Positions 46,737-57,447 of a DNA stretch of 64,000 bases are shown here, one piece after another (within the stretch, counting starts at the first letter, position 1; each line of letters starts with the position of its first letter). Made by a program: the position numbers and the translations under genes. This DNA is from Monoplex corrugatus (Eukaryota; Mollusca; Gastropoda; Littorinimorpha; Ranellidae). The notes beneath the pieces were generated by a model. The model did not search any database. It worked only from the letters and a program-made list of their open reading frames with translations, and was not told where the DNA came from. Where the stretch lies: positions 516,169 to 580,168 of the forward strand of contig CM060312.1 in NCBI GenBank assembly GCA_030674185.1, in the 5' to 3' direction.

Positions 46737-47043
46737 TAAAGAGGGTCCAGGCCCGAAACTATGACGCGCTTGCTGAGAGTAGTTTCTTGAGTGTAAGTAT
46801 ATATATACAATAACAGGAAGCTGGTGAATAGGGTGAGGGAGTCAAAGGTTTGTTTTTGCAGTTGGTGAACAGGGCGCGGGAGTCAAAGGATTGAAGTATA
46901 ACCTGTTTTTAGTTGAGAATTAGGAGTAATCTATATGTATGACTAAACCATGTTTGCTTTCTGAAATGTTTTCTTTAAAATATATCTCCCTTTTCTGTCT
47001 GTCTGCCTGTCTGTCTGTCACTCTGCCTGTCTATCTGTCTGTC

Positions 47044-47098
<55 letters not shown>

Positions 47099-47337
47099 TC
47101 TTAAAATGACAGGTAAAATGAAATGCATTCTCTTTTCCAATGTGTTGGTTCCAAGAAGAAAACAATTTCGCAATATTCTCACCAAGCCCTTTCCTTACTG
47201 AGTGAAGATGATGACTATTATTCTTCCCCCAGCAAAACTGGTCTTTGAAATGTAAAAGTAAAGCTTGACCAACAACACATACATGTACATTGTCTCTTTG
47301 GATGGATTGTGTTAAAAGTGTATTCAGGTTTGGTTAT
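46737..47337. other. Flank of the Gypsy element
   Basis: No gene. Contains a ~28-bp duplicated segment (GGGAGTCAAAGG at 46838 and 46878), a (TCTG)n/(TC)n tract at about 46994-47100, and plain sequence to the Gypsy target site GTTAT (47333-47337). Confidence 0.6.
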
Positions 47338-47520
47338 TGTGACATAAGGCCTCATTCCTATTTGTAACATGCCATTCTCACTTGGCATACTTCCTGTTTG
47401 GTACGTTACACTTGGGCTTGAGCTTACATGGCGGTCTGATGGTGTCTGTTCTGACTGTCTGCATGTGTTGTGTGATACAGCCATCTAGTCAGCATCCACA
47501 CATCAACACACAACGTTGCA
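47338..47520 (+). repeat. Gypsy 5' LTR
   Basis: Starts TGTGACATAAGG and ends GTTGCA, giving TG...CA ends, directly followed by the primer-binding site. Matches 61076-61258. Confidence 0.92.
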
Positions 47521-47534
47521 TGGTGCCAGAAGTG
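47521..47534 (+). promoter_or_regulatory. Gypsy primer-binding site
   Basis: TGGTGCCAGAAGTG immediately after the LTR. It starts with TGG, complementary to a tRNA CCA end; which tRNA is not determined. Confidence 0.75.
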
Positions 47535-47804
47535 AAAAAGGACTCTGAAATAGAGGTGACATTGTAATTTTTCTCATTTTTCGTGATGCTCCTATTCGGG
47601 GCTTTGTGCGCATGCGCGACGGAAAGGACGTGAAAGATCAAATGTCCCAAAAGTTTATGTTGTTTACATTGATTGTGTGAATTTCAGCAAATCCACAAAG
47701 TATTTAATAAGTGCATTTATATTTTCTTATGCTCTGACTGTGAAATTACCATCATGTTCTAACTTCGTAAGGTTAGTACCGAATGCCAACTCCAACAAAC
47801 CACC

Positions 47805-48872
47805 TTGCCCTCCTGCTCGCCTCCATCTTCCGCAATCTCCGATGACTACCTACCTTATTACTTCCGATTAGGCCCTCTCTCTGGTATAAAGACAGCAAAA
47901 ACCAACTTACCAAGTATGTATCAAGCCACTAGTGTACTATTTATGCTCCTCATACTTGCTACACGTGTTAACATTGCTCCCAAGACCCACGACCGGCAAC
48001 AAAACTCACAAGTACTCCACGGTACCGTGATCCTCACCTGCTCCAAGTCCATTGCTAACCAAAGCTCAAAACATTGCCTAAATATGACTCTTTCTCTCCT
48101 GTGCTTGCTGTTGTCTAGGGACATCCAGACGAACCCTGGCCCTCGTACCGTCAGTACATATCCCTGTGGTTATTGTAAGGAACCTGTGACATGGACATGT
48201 AAGGGAGTTGCATGTGACAACTGTGACGTTTGGTATCATGCCACATGCATAGGCCTGTGTTCAGGTGACTACTACCTCCTACACCGTTTAAATGTACAGT
48301 GGATCTGCCCAAAGTGCGATAGCATTAACTCCGACAGCTTTACTTTCCATAGTTACGAACTCCATGCTCAAATTACTACAACCCCCTCTCTGATGGTCAC
48401 CCAACCATTGACTCCTTTGCTTCCAACACATCAACTTTTTCTCCGCTCAAAGCCAGTAGCCCAAAGGACTCTATCCACTCACTTTCTACAACGCACACAA
48501 GACACAGAGAACCCTCGGCAAACCAACACCAGTCCACCCCACCACCAGCGACCAGTAAACACCAGTCCACCCCACCACCAGCGACCAGTAAACACCAGTC
48601 CACCCCACCACCAGCCCCACAAACATCCAGCCCACGCATCCCCACCTCCACCCCTACCCCAAGGACCAGTGGCAGCGGCCCCTCCCCCAGAACCCCAAAC
48701 CACCCACCGACAGCATCCAGTCCACGCATTCCCACCTCCACCCCTACCCCTGGGACCAGTGGCAGTGTTCCCTCCCCCAGAACCCCAAACCACCCACCCA
48801 CTACACATCACCAAACCAGCTCCAACGCCTACAACCTACCCAAGAAAAGCAACCTCCGCACCCTCACTGTAA
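47805..48872 (+). CDS. CR1-like ORF: 2A-like motif and PHD finger
   Basis: 355 codons from an ATG at 47805. A hydrophobic stretch (MTLSLLCLLLS) leads into DIQTNPGP (residues 106-113, bases 48120-48143), which fits the 2A ribosome-skipping pattern except for Gln in place of the usual Glu. A C4HC3 PHD-type finger follows: CGYC (121-124), ACDNCDVWYHATC (136-148) and WICPKC. PHD fingers in other proteins bind histone tails, and CR1-type ORFs often carry one. The tail is Pro/His-rich with tandem repeats (TSPPHHQRPVN). The endonuclease continues in another frame from about 48845. An upstream start is possible. Confidence 0.85.
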   Translation: MPSCSPPSSAISDDYLPYYFRLGPLSGIKTAKTNLPSMYQATSVLFMLLILATRVNIAPKTHDRQQNSQVLHGTVILTCSKSIANQSSKHCLNMTLSLLCLLLSRDIQTNPGPRTVSTYPCGYCKEPVTWTCKGVACDNCDVWYHATCIGLCSGDYYLLHRLNVQWICPKCDSINSDSFTFHSYELHAQITTTPSLMVTQPLTPLLPTHQLFLRSKPVAQRTLSTHFLQRTQDTENPRQTNTSPPHHQRPVNTSPPHHQRPVNTSPPHHQPHKHPAHASPPPPLPQGPVAAAPPPEPQTTHRQHPVHAFPPPPLPLGPVAVFPPPEPQTTHPLHITKPAPTPTTYPRKATSAPSL

Positions 48873-50090
48873 ATTGCCAAAGCATCATTCGCACAACTGC
48901 AGAATTTGCTGCGGCAGTGAAATATATCAAGCCAGACATTATCTTCGGGACTGAAACTTGGCTTCACGGGATGAAACCAGGCAAACCACCAACGCTAAAC
49001 CACATTCAATCCAGTGAGACTTTCCCAGACAACTACAACGTCTACAGAAATGACAGAAGTAGCCTCGGAGGAGGTGTCTTCATCCTTGTGCACAAATATT
49101 TGACTGTAATCGAACAACCAAAGCTAACCACAGACTGTGAAATACTCTGGGTGAAACTGAAACTCCAAAACAGCAAAGACCTCTACGTCGCCAGTTTCTA
49201 CATGGCCCACAGGAACATGCACGACCTTGACCAGCTTCAAAAGTTCATCAATACTATCACCGAAAATGGCAATAAAAAACAGCGCCACATCATACTAGCC
49301 GGTGATTTCAACTGTCCAGATATCAACTGGAAAAAATCACACAACACACTCCAGCGGAAAAGACGACCAGATCCAGCAAGAACTAATCAACATCACCTCA
49401 TCGTCCCTCCTCACACAAGTACACCATGCCCCTACCACACTACACAACACACACCATACCCTACCACACTACACAACACACACCATACCCCTACCACACT
49501 ACACAACACACACCATACACCTACCACACTACACAACACACACCATACCCCTACCACACTACACAACACACACCATACCCCTACCACACTACACAACACA
49601 CACCATACCCTACCACACTACACAACACACACCATACACCTACCACACTACACAACACACACCATACCCTACCACACTACACAACACACACCATACCCCT
49701 ACCACACTACACAACACACACCATACCCCTACCACACTACACAACACACACCATACACCTACCACACTACACAACACACACCATTCACCTACCACACTAC
49801 ACAACACACACCATACACCTACCACACTACACAACGCACACCATTCACCTACCACACTACACAACACACACCATTCACCTACCACACTACACAACACACA
49901 CCATACACCTACCACACTACACAACACACACCATACACCTACCACACTACACAACACCCACCATACACCTACCACACTACACAACACACTCGACCTCATC
50001 TTCTTCTCAAACCCTTCCCTTGTAAAATCATCCATCTCAGTCCCTGGAATCAGCGACCATGACATGACTCACTGACACCGACACCAAACC
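48845..50090 (+). pseudogene. CR1-like endonuclease with internal repeat expansion
   Basis: The apurinic-like endonuclease begins NLRTLTVNCQSI, with DIIFGTETWL (active-site Glu region), GGGVFILVHK, YVASFYMAHRN and HIILAGDFNCPDINW (Asn-Asp pair). After VHHAPTTLHNT the sequence is blown up by the 30-bp array at 49425-49990; the domain resumes with LDLIFFSNPSLVKSS and ends SVPGISDHDM, the final Asp-His motif. In related elements the enzyme nicks the target DNA. With the insert it is very unlikely to fold or work. Confidence 0.88.
49425..49990. repeat. 30-bp minisatellite inside the endonuclease gene
   Basis: About 19 units of CCTACCACACTACACAACAC plus ACACCATACA. One unit corresponds to ten codons (PTTLHNTHHT). 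The ancestral single copy appears to be the CCTACCACACTACACAACAC that precedes CTCGACCTCATC. A few units are 29 bp and shift the frame. Confidence 0.95.
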
Positions 50091-50099
50091 TCAACGTTC

Positions 50100-51290
50100 A
50101 CCGCCTCGTTCAAGAAAATGTTACTAGTTCTCTATAGCTGACTGGGATTCCCTCAGATCAAGCTGTGACAGGATCTCAGAAAACATCATCAAACAGGCAA
50201 GCCTAGGATCCAACATAGAACATCTCTGGTCCATGTTCAAAACATCCCTACTGTCCGCTACAGACACACACATTCCACACAAGATGAAGACCAAGCGCCA
50301 CCACCTCCCTTGGCTGAACACCACACTCAAACGCATGCTCCGCAAGAAAAACCGCCTACTGACACGCGCCAGAAATGCAGACAATATTATTGGTCAGCTT
50401 ACAAATTCCACCAGAAAGAGTGCTGACGCAAAATGCGGAAAGCTGAAAGAAACTATGTCAACACCACCCTGGAAGAAGGCCTACAGAAACACAACAACAA
50501 ACCCTTCTGGCAGTATATCAAGGCGAGGAGGCAGGACAACATCGGTGTCACCCCGCTGAAAGAAAAAGGTCAGCTTTTTAGTGACAACAAGGAAAAGGCC
50601 CGCATCATACTAAATCAGTTCAAATCCATCTTCACAAAAAAACTCTGACACTCCCATCCCTCCGATCAGGAAAAGATGCAACGAAGACATCCACCCCCCC
50701 CCCCCTCACCATCAGTACAGAAGGAGTCTGCAAACTACTCAGACAGCTACAACCCCACAAAGCCTCCGGACCAGACCAAATTCCCAACCTCATCCTGAAA
50801 GAATGTGCCAACAACCTTGCCCCTGCTATTTCAACTATGTTCCAGCTTTCCCTCAATACAGGAGACCTCCCGTCCGACTGGCTGAGTGCAAATGTAAGCT
50901 GTGTATACAAGAAGAGGGATAAACACGCAGCAGAAAACTACAGGCCTATCTCACATCTGTCACCTGCAAACTTCTTGAACACATCATCTGCCGTCACATC
51001 CTCACCTACTTTGAGAAACACAACACCCTGACCACTCTCAACCACGGCTTCCGCAGCGGATTCTCTTGCGAGACCCAACTTCTTCTGACCACACATGACC
51101 TCCTGAACTCCTTCGATCAGAAACACCAAGTGGATGTTGCCATTTTAGATTTTTCTAAAGCATCCGACACTGTCCCCCACAGACGTCTCCTTCACAAGCT
51201 GCACGAGTATGGAATTAGAGGTCCCCTCCATACCTGGTTATCAAACTTTCTCCAGTGCAGGAAGATGGCCGTCATGATAGAGGGCGTCAC
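50100..51290 (+). pseudogene. CR1-like linker and RT, first part
   Basis: Linker: WLNTTLKRMLRKKNRLLTRA, then NNKPFWQYIKARRQDN in another frame. RT start: KASGPDQIPNLILKECANN, FQLSLNTGDLPSDWLSANV, ENYRPIS, then after a one-base shift near 50948 NHGFRSGFSCETQLLLTTHD and VDVAILDFSKASDTVPHRRL. The RT is cut at about 51290 by the L2-like copy and resumes at 52549. Poly-C at 50688-50704 is another frame break. Confidence 0.85.
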
Positions 51291-51416
51291 ATAATAATAA
51301 TAATAATTACAATATTTATAGAGCGCAAAATCTTGATAAAATCAAATCTAAGCGCTGAAACACACACACACGCCCGCACGCACACACACGCACGCACGCA
51401 CGCAAACACACGCACC

Positions 51417-51457
<41 letters not shown>

Positions 51458-52548
51458 CTATAAATGGGAAGAAAGAATAAAAACAATGGAAAATTATAGA
51501 GAGCATATTATATACAATTATATATTGCAATGTGATTCCCCTCCGAGCGGAGACAGGCTGCAGAGGGGATTGAGTGAGGTCAGGATTTTATGCAGAGGAG
51601 AAAAGGTGAGTTTTGAGAGCGGACTTGAAGGAGACAAAAGTAGGTTGCTGACGGACTGAGAGAGGAAGTTTGTTCCTGGAGAGCGGACCAGAAACAGAGA
51701 AGGCTCGTGGACCATAGGTATTGAGCTTAGTGCGTGGAAAGCGAAAAGTCAGAGGATCGGAGGCAGAGCGGAGGGTACGTGAGGGAACATAGATCTCAAG
51801 TAGGCTTGACAGGTAATCGGGGGCTGCGTTATTGAGGCTTTTGTAGCACATGGTGTCTAGTTTGTACTGTATGCGCTTTGATACAGGGAGCCAGTGAAGT
51901 TGTGCCAGGAGAGGAGATATGTGGTCAGCTTTTTATTTTTGAGTACAAGGCGTGCAGCATTGTTTTGAATGCGCTGTAGGATGTGAGTGGTAGAGGCAGG
52001 AAGACCGGACAGGAGTGAATTGCAATAGTCAATGCGAGACATTATGAAGGAGAGAACGAGTTTTGCAGTTGTTTCCACAGAGAGATACTTCCTGATCAGG
52101 CTTATACGATGGAGGTGATAGTAGCAAGATCTGGCAGTTTGAGAAACAAAGTTGTTCATGGAGAGGGTAGAGTCAATGCAGACACCAAAGTTTTTAGCTG
52201 AATCAGAAATTGGGACTGATGTGTTACATAATGGGAGAGAAAGAGGAGGCAGCTGAGAAAGTTTCTGACGGGTGCCAATGAGGATAGCTTCTGTCTTGTC
52301 ATCATTTAGTTGAAGTTTGTTGTATGTCATCCAATTTTTGATGTCCGAGTAACACTCAGTGGTGCGAGTCAGGAGGCGCTGTATATTGTCAGGTGAGTCA
52401 CTGTCTTGAAGTTGGGTGTCATCAGCATAGAAGTGGTGTTTTATAGAGTGGGAGTTGATGATGGTGGACAGGGGGGAGGTGTAAAGAGTGAAAAGAACAG
52501 GGCCAAGGACAGATCCTTGTGGGACACCACAGGTCAGGTATGCAGGTT
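51290..52548 (-). mobile_element. L2/CR1-like LINE, copy 4, inside the CR1-like RT
   Basis: Its 3' tail (ATT repeats) starts at about 51290 with GAGCGC in place of TAGCGC; it then has a (CA)n tract (51361-51454) and the C-terminal ORFs at 51588-51851 and 51857-52330, with a frameshift near 51935. Truncated at GGTTGAGA (about 52548), within the RT after the YADD region. No clear target duplication. Confidence 0.92.
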
Positions 52549-53526
52549 GAGACCCCGGTGAACTCTGGAGTACTTCAAGGAACAGTGTTGGGCCTGCTCC
52601 TCTTCTTGTGCCACATCAACGACCTCCCTGACAGGGTCAAGTCCCAAGTACGCCTGCTTGCTGATGACTGCCTCCTTTGTCGCCAGATCAACTCCCTGCA
52701 AGACCACATTCAGCTTCAAGAGGACCTCAACCAACTCGAAACCTGGGCCACAAACTGGGGTATGAAGTTCAACCCCAACAAGTGCTACATCCTCAGTATA
52801 CAGAAGTCTACCAACTATATCTACTCACTATGCAACACCCCCCCCCCCCCCTTCAGCGCGTCCACACAAACCCCTATCTAGGTATTCAACTCTCTGATGA
52901 CCTGAAATGGAGCACCCACATTGCCCACACCTGCAAGAAAGCACACAGCACCCTTGGTTTCCTCAGGAGAAACTTGCGTTTCTGCCCCCTCCAATGCAAG
53001 AAAAATGCCTATCTATCTCTCATCAGACCAGCCCTTGAGTATGGCTGTATCATATGCAGTCCCTACCTCAAACAGGACATTGACAAACTGGAAAAAGTGC
53101 ATCGCCTGTCTGCCCGGTTTATAACCGGCGATTATAAATCCAGAACATCCGGCTCCATCACCAAGATGCTTCACACTCTGCAACTGCCAACACTCCAACA
53201 GCGCAGACGTGATCTATGCCTCATCTTCCTCTACAAGGTGGTTGAAGGGTTGGTACCGGCCATACCATCTGCTGAGTATTTAACTCCACATATACCAGGA
53301 CGACTCATAAGGCCACGAACATCTGGCGACCAGTACCATACCACCAGCGCGATCTCGAAATTACGTAAGAAACAACACGAAAACATTCCAAGTCAGCAGA
53401 TGCCAGACAGAGCAGTTCAAACAGTCATTTTTTGTTAGCACAGTAAGAGACTGGAACCACCTGGAAGAAAACATCGTGAGAGCACCAACTCTTGAAAGCT
53501 TCAATAGACTAATAACATCCAAACAG
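52549..53526 (+). pseudogene. CR1-like RT, second part and C-terminal region
   Basis: Resumes with [20 protein letters not shown] (usually SGVPQGTVLGP) and VRLLADDCLLCRQ with the Asp pair, then WGMKFNPNKCYILSI. A C run at 52837-52850 shifts the frame to PYLGIQLSDDLKWSTHI, CIICSPYLKQDIDKLEKVH and RRRDLCLIFLYKVVEGL. The last ~30 codons (RDWNHLEENIV) lie in yet another frame after 53438. Confidence 0.87.
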
Positions 53527-53759
53527 TGAACCTGCTAAGCTGCGCACAACCCCACCCGTCGCGATAATGCCATAAATCTTGGCGACAGCGACGTACCCCT
53601 ATAGACAGATACAGAGAACTGTTCATGTCATATACGTGCTCATATTAGTCAGCCAGATATCAGGTCGGTAGCTTAGGGGATCAGACTCCGGTTTGACACT
53701 ATGAACCCAGTACAGCCCTGTGGCACATTACTTTACCTTTGACCCGCTCTTTCGTCCCA
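53527..53759. other. CR1-like 3' UTR and unassigned junction
   Basis: Contains the probable 3' UTR of the CR1-like LINE and ~120 bp without match. A patch at 53670-53710 is faintly tRNA-like but lacks a proper B box. Confidence 0.4.
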
Positions 53760-53863
53760 CTACAAGTTGGATAGTTCATATTTTTTGTGTTCGCCACTAC
53801 ATGGACAAAGTCCATGGTCGCCAACGCCATGCGGCAGGGCACCTGATGATGATGATGATGATG
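53760..53863 (+). mobile_element. RTE-like 3' end, + strand arm of a hairpin
   Basis: The last 104 bp of an RTE-like subfamily (GTTCGCCACTAC...CCATGGTCGCCAACGCC) with (ATG)6. It is a near-perfect inverted match to 53920-54023. Confidence 0.88.
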
Positions 53864-54257
53864 ACTACAAGCACAGTGTCCTTTTGGGTCATTGGAGTTC
53901 TTGTTTACGCCACATCATTCATCATCATCATCATCATCAGGTGCTCCGCCGCATGGCGTTGGCGACCATGGACTTTGTCCTTGTAGTGGCGAACACAAAA
54001 AATATGAACTATCCAACTTGTAGCATCTCCCTCACCCTCTTCATCCCCAGCCACTCTGCAAGTCCGTCCAACATTCTCTCCCTGGGTCTACCCGGTGCTC
54101 TCTTTCCCTCCAGCTTTCCCGTTGTGACCAGGTGCTCCAAATCCCCCTTCCTTATAAAATGTTGCTTGTCTTTTCCTAATCTTCCTTATCAGTGATCGAC
54201 TTGTGTCTGCCTCCATCAAGACTGTCTCGTTTGTTTTCTTTGCTGTCCATGGTACTC

Positions 54258-55025
54258 TCAACATTCTTCTGAGAAACACATCTCGGCTGCCTCAATCCTG
54301 CTCTGGCTTTGCTTGCTGACTGTCCACGCCTCGCATCCGTACAACAGTATTGGTTCTATATAACACTCAAGGACTCTCTTTCTGATGTTAATTGATAGGC
54401 ATTTGTTGGTAAGAATGCTTGTCATCTTCTTGAATGCTGTTTTGGCTTGGCCGATTCTGCCAGCTATTTCCGATGTGCATCTGCCGTCTGATGAAATGAC
54501 CGTTCCTAGGTATTTGAACTTATTAACCTGTGTCAAGGTTGTGCCATTTGCTGTTATTTTGCATGAGGGGATTTCATGTTTTTTACTGATCACCATGACT
54601 TCAGTCTTCCTGCTGTTTAGTTCCAACCCCTCACCTTTGCTTTCTGTTTCTAGTATATTCACAAGGTTTTGTTGGTCCCTTTCATTTTCTGCAATTAGCA
54701 CGGTGTCATCTGCGTACTGAATGTTGTTTATCATTTTCCCTCCAACCTTTAATCCAGGGTCTTTTTCTAGCTTTCTCATGATGTTTTCACTATATAGTGA
54801 AAACAGATCTGGTGACAAAACACAACCCTGTCTGACTCCTCTTTTGATGTTTTGAAAAGAGCTTATATTGTTTTCTATTCTCATTGCAGCTGTTTGTTCC
54901 CAGTACATATTCCTGATTATTCGTAGATCTTTTCCATCGACATTGAGTCTCTCCAGTTGGTTGATCAATTCTTCATGTCGTACCCGATCGAAACCCTTGG
55001 TATAGTCAACAAAGCATAAATACAA
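54258..55025 (-). pseudogene. RTE-like RT core (longest copy)
   Basis: Reads YLCFVDYTKGFDRVRHEEL, RGVRQGCVLSPDLFSLYSEN, IQYADDTVLIAENERD, then ITANGTTLTQVNKFKYLGTV and NIRKRVLECYIEPILLYGCE, with a frame break near 54280 just after EAAEMCF. The last part (54088-54279) continues with AKKTNETVLMEADTSRS. YADD is intact. The part before 55025 is cut off by a stop or shift (KDLYL region). Confidence 0.88.
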
Positions 55026-55140
55026 ATCCTAATTCATCTCAACTGACCTCTCTATGATAGTTCTTAGGATGTATATGGCATTAATAGTTCCTTTCCCCTC
55101 CACAAATCCACACTGTTCTTCTGCTATTTCTCTTTTGATT

Positions 55141-56190
55141 CTATTCCTTGTCCTCATCATGATTATTCTTAACAGGATTTTTTGTTACATGACTCATCAA
55201 ACTGATTGTGCGATGGAGTTCGCATTCTATAGCCCCTGTCTTCTTTGGAAGTGCAATGAAAATTGATTTTGACATATCTTTGGGGATTTTTCCAGTGTCA
55301 TAAATTTCATTTAGGAGGACTGTTATTTTTTCTATGCCAAGTTCCTCCAGGGCTTCAATCATCTCTGTAGTAATGTTGTCTGGTCCTGGGGCTTTTTCTG
55401 GTTTCATCTTTTTCAGTGCTGCTCTGACTTCATCTTTCATTATGGGTGGTCCTTCAAAGTTCTTTTTTATAATGTGTTCTTCGTTTCTGTCATCCTCAAA
55501 AAGATCTTTAATGTACTCTCCCCATCTGTCTAATACCTTGTCTTTTTCCATGATAAGCGTGCCATCTTTTGATTTTAAGCAACCAGTTGATGTGCATGTA
55601 TTTTTCCTGTGAACAATTTCTTCAATTCGTCTGTACATACCATAAGGATCCATTTTGTGTCGTTCTTCTATCTCTTTGCATTTTGTGTTCAGCCAAGCTT
55701 CCTTAGATTCATTGCACCTATACCTGATTTCTTTGTTTATCTTCCTGTATATCTCCTCGTTTCTCTTTGCCTTCGTCCTTTTCTCCATGAGGCCCAAAAT
55801 TTCATTAGTCATCCAGCTCTTTTTTGCTTTTCTATTTGCCTTAGGGATTTCCTCACAAGTTTCATTTATAGAACTTCTCAACTTTGTCCATTGTTCCTCA
55901 CTGTCACCAACGTCTTCCAGAGCACTGAATTTGTTTTGCACATGTACATTAAATTTTTGACGTATCATTTCATCTGTCTTCAAGAGTCCAAGTTTTAGTT
56001 TGATGTTGCTTTTGGTCTGTTTCCTTTTCCTCAATTTCAGCCTAAACCTTCCCACTACCGGATTGTGGTCACTGTTGCAGTCTGCGCCTGGTAGTGTTTT
56101 TGCTGACAGTAAAGAATTTCTAAATCTTTTGTTGATCAGGATGTAGTCAATTTGATTTTTGGTATATCTCCTGGACTCATCCAAGTCCAT
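55141..56190 (-). pseudogene. RTE-like endonuclease end, linker and RT start
   Basis: A 349-codon open stretch: QIDYILINKRFRNSLLSAKT and CNSDHNPVVGRFRLKLRKRK close the endonuclease (SDHNPV carries the catalytic Asp-His); SWMTNEILGLMEKRTKAKRN and KDGTLIMEKDKVLDRWGEYI form the linker; PEKAPGPDNITTEMIEALEE begins the RT. It ends at 55141 in a shifted frame. Confidence 0.9.
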
Positions 56191-56577
56191 TTTCTTCTGT
56201 TAGGCTGCTCAAACCAGGTGTTTCCTACTATGAACTCATTCATCTGTGCCCATTCTACAAGCTTCCTCCCTCTTTCGTTTTGTGTACCAAGGCCATGAGG
56301 TCCAACTATATCCTCCACCCTATCATGTCCCACTTTAGCATTAAAATCTCCCATTATGACTGTAACTTCCTGTGATTTACATTGGACCTTGGCCATCTCT
56401 AAAACTTCGTAGAAGTTGTCGATGTCTTCTTGAGTACTTGCGGATGTTGGTGCATACCTCTGTATGATGTTGATATCAAAAGGTTTCCCTCTGAATTTGA
56501 CCAGTAAAACTCTGTCGGACACTGCCCAGTATCCTTTAACTGCTTTTGATTTGTCATTGCCTTCACTTAATTCGAAC
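56136..56577 (-). pseudogene. RTE-like endonuclease, middle part
   Basis: Includes NIIQRYAPTSASTQEDIDNF, EVTVIMGDFNAKVGHDRVED (the GDFNA motif) and NTWFEQPNRRKWTWMSPG. The frame then shifts near 56190 to the next part. The 5' end is lost at the junction with Gypsy sequence at about 56577; longer open reading beyond it is antisense of gag. Confidence 0.88.
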
Positions 56578-56597
56578 TTTTGGCGGACGCCAGCACG

Positions 56598-57332
56598 ATG
56601 GCAGCAGACCAACAGCTGCAACAGAAGCACTTCACGGCAAATATTCCAGTTCCAACAAAATTAGATGTTTCTTCAAACATTGAGGCGAATTGGAGAAAGT
56701 TTCTTCGTCAGTGGCAGAACTATGAAATAGCAACTCGGTTGGAAAAAGAGGAGTCCACATGTCGTTGTGCAGTCCTACTGGCATGCATTGGTGAGGATGC
56801 ACAAGAAATCTATGAGGGCCTGCCGTTTGCAGAGGGGGAAGACAACAGATACATCAAGACTGTCCTTGAGAAATTCAGTGAATTTTGTTTGGGAACTACC
56901 CATAAAGTGTATGAGAGTTTCAAGTTTCACTCAAGGGACCAGTCAAAGGATGAGTCGATTGACACATATGTCGCAGCACTGCGCAAACTAGCAAAAACAT
57001 GCAACTTCATAGAAACAGACAGAATGATCAGAGATCGGATCGTCATTGACGTGGTGGAGGATGCCACATGGGAGAAGTTGCTGCAAAACAAGACCCTCAC
57101 GCTACAGCAAGCGGTAGAAATCTGCAGAGCCCTAGAAACCTCAAAGATTCAAGTCAAGTCAATGCAGTACAGTGCAAGTGGAGAAGCTGACATCCACAAG
57201 GTCAAGCGAAGTCCACAGCAACACCAGGCGCCAGCAGGAAGAAAGAAGCCATGCTCCTGGTGTGGAAAAGGTCCACACAAAAGAGAAGCTTGTCCTGCGA
57301 AATCAGCTACATGCAGGAATGCTCCAAGATAG
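56598..57332 (+). CDS. Gypsy gag-like protein
   Basis: ATG at 56598 (MAADQQLQQKHF). Upstream in-frame codons exist but the first ATG is here, close to the RTE-like junction. The middle, NWRKFLRQWQNYEIATRLEK through TYVAALRKLAKTCNF, matches the capsid-like region of mag/K02A2.6-type Gypsy elements. A CCHC knuckle, CSWCGKGPHKREAC (C-x2-C-x4-H-x4-C), lies near the end. A second knuckle (CSKIGH region) falls out of frame after ATCRNA, so the frame stops at 57332 by a small lesion. Role by family: forms particles and binds RNA. Confidence 0.88.
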   Translation: MAADQQLQQKHFTANIPVPTKLDVSSNIEANWRKFLRQWQNYEIATRLEKEESTCRCAVLLACIGEDAQEIYEGLPFAEGEDNRYIKTVLEKFSEFCLGTTHKVYESFKFHSRDQSKDESIDTYVAALRKLAKTCNFIETDRMIRDRIVIDVVEDATWEKLLQNKTLTLQQAVEICRALETSKIQVKSMQYSASGEADIHKVKRSPQQHQAPAGRKKPCSWCGKGPHKREACPAKSATCRNAPR

Positions 57333-57447
57333 GACACTACGCTGCAGTTGTCGTTCTTCACGTTCTTCAGTCCAAAGAGTGGATGAAGAAACAGAGGAAG
57401 GGGAAGAGGCAAGCCTTTTTATGATTGGACAAGAATAGAACTCCAAC

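Larger units (their letters stand above)
47770..53640 (+). mobile_element. CR1-like LINE with 2A-like peptide and PHD finger
   Basis: A + strand non-LTR element inside the Gypsy leader; both ends are approximate. Order: 5' UTR; a coding part with a 2A-like motif and PHD finger; an apurinic-type endonuclease interrupted by a 30-bp minisatellite; a linker; the RT split by an L2-like insertion (51290-52548); a C-terminal region ending about 53526; a 3' UTR. Frame changes occur in the Pro-rich region, the minisatellite, near 50948 and at poly-C runs (50688-50704, 52837-52850). Confidence 0.88.
53920..56577 (-). mobile_element. RTE-like LINE, longest copy
   Basis: A - strand copy running from the (ATG)n 3' tail (53920) to about 56577, where Gypsy gag resumes. 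Contains most of the endonuclease, the linker, the RT and the C-terminal region; only the N-terminal endonuclease is missing. The 3' end differs from the copy at 42681 by a ~45-bp replaced segment (TTGGATAGTTCATATTTTTT), shared with the opposite arm at 53760. Confidence 0.92.

Noticed and set aside
48397..48801. Gly/Trp-rich ORFs on the - strand
   Set aside because: Antisense of the Pro/His-rich tail of the CR1-like ORF.
49640..50065. Cys/Val/Trp-rich - strand ORF with repeated LCSVVGVWCV
   Set aside because: Antisense of the 30-bp minisatellite.
53665..53715. tRNA-like patch GGTAGCTTAGGGGATCAGAC
   Set aside because: No proper B box and no foldable cloverleaf seen.
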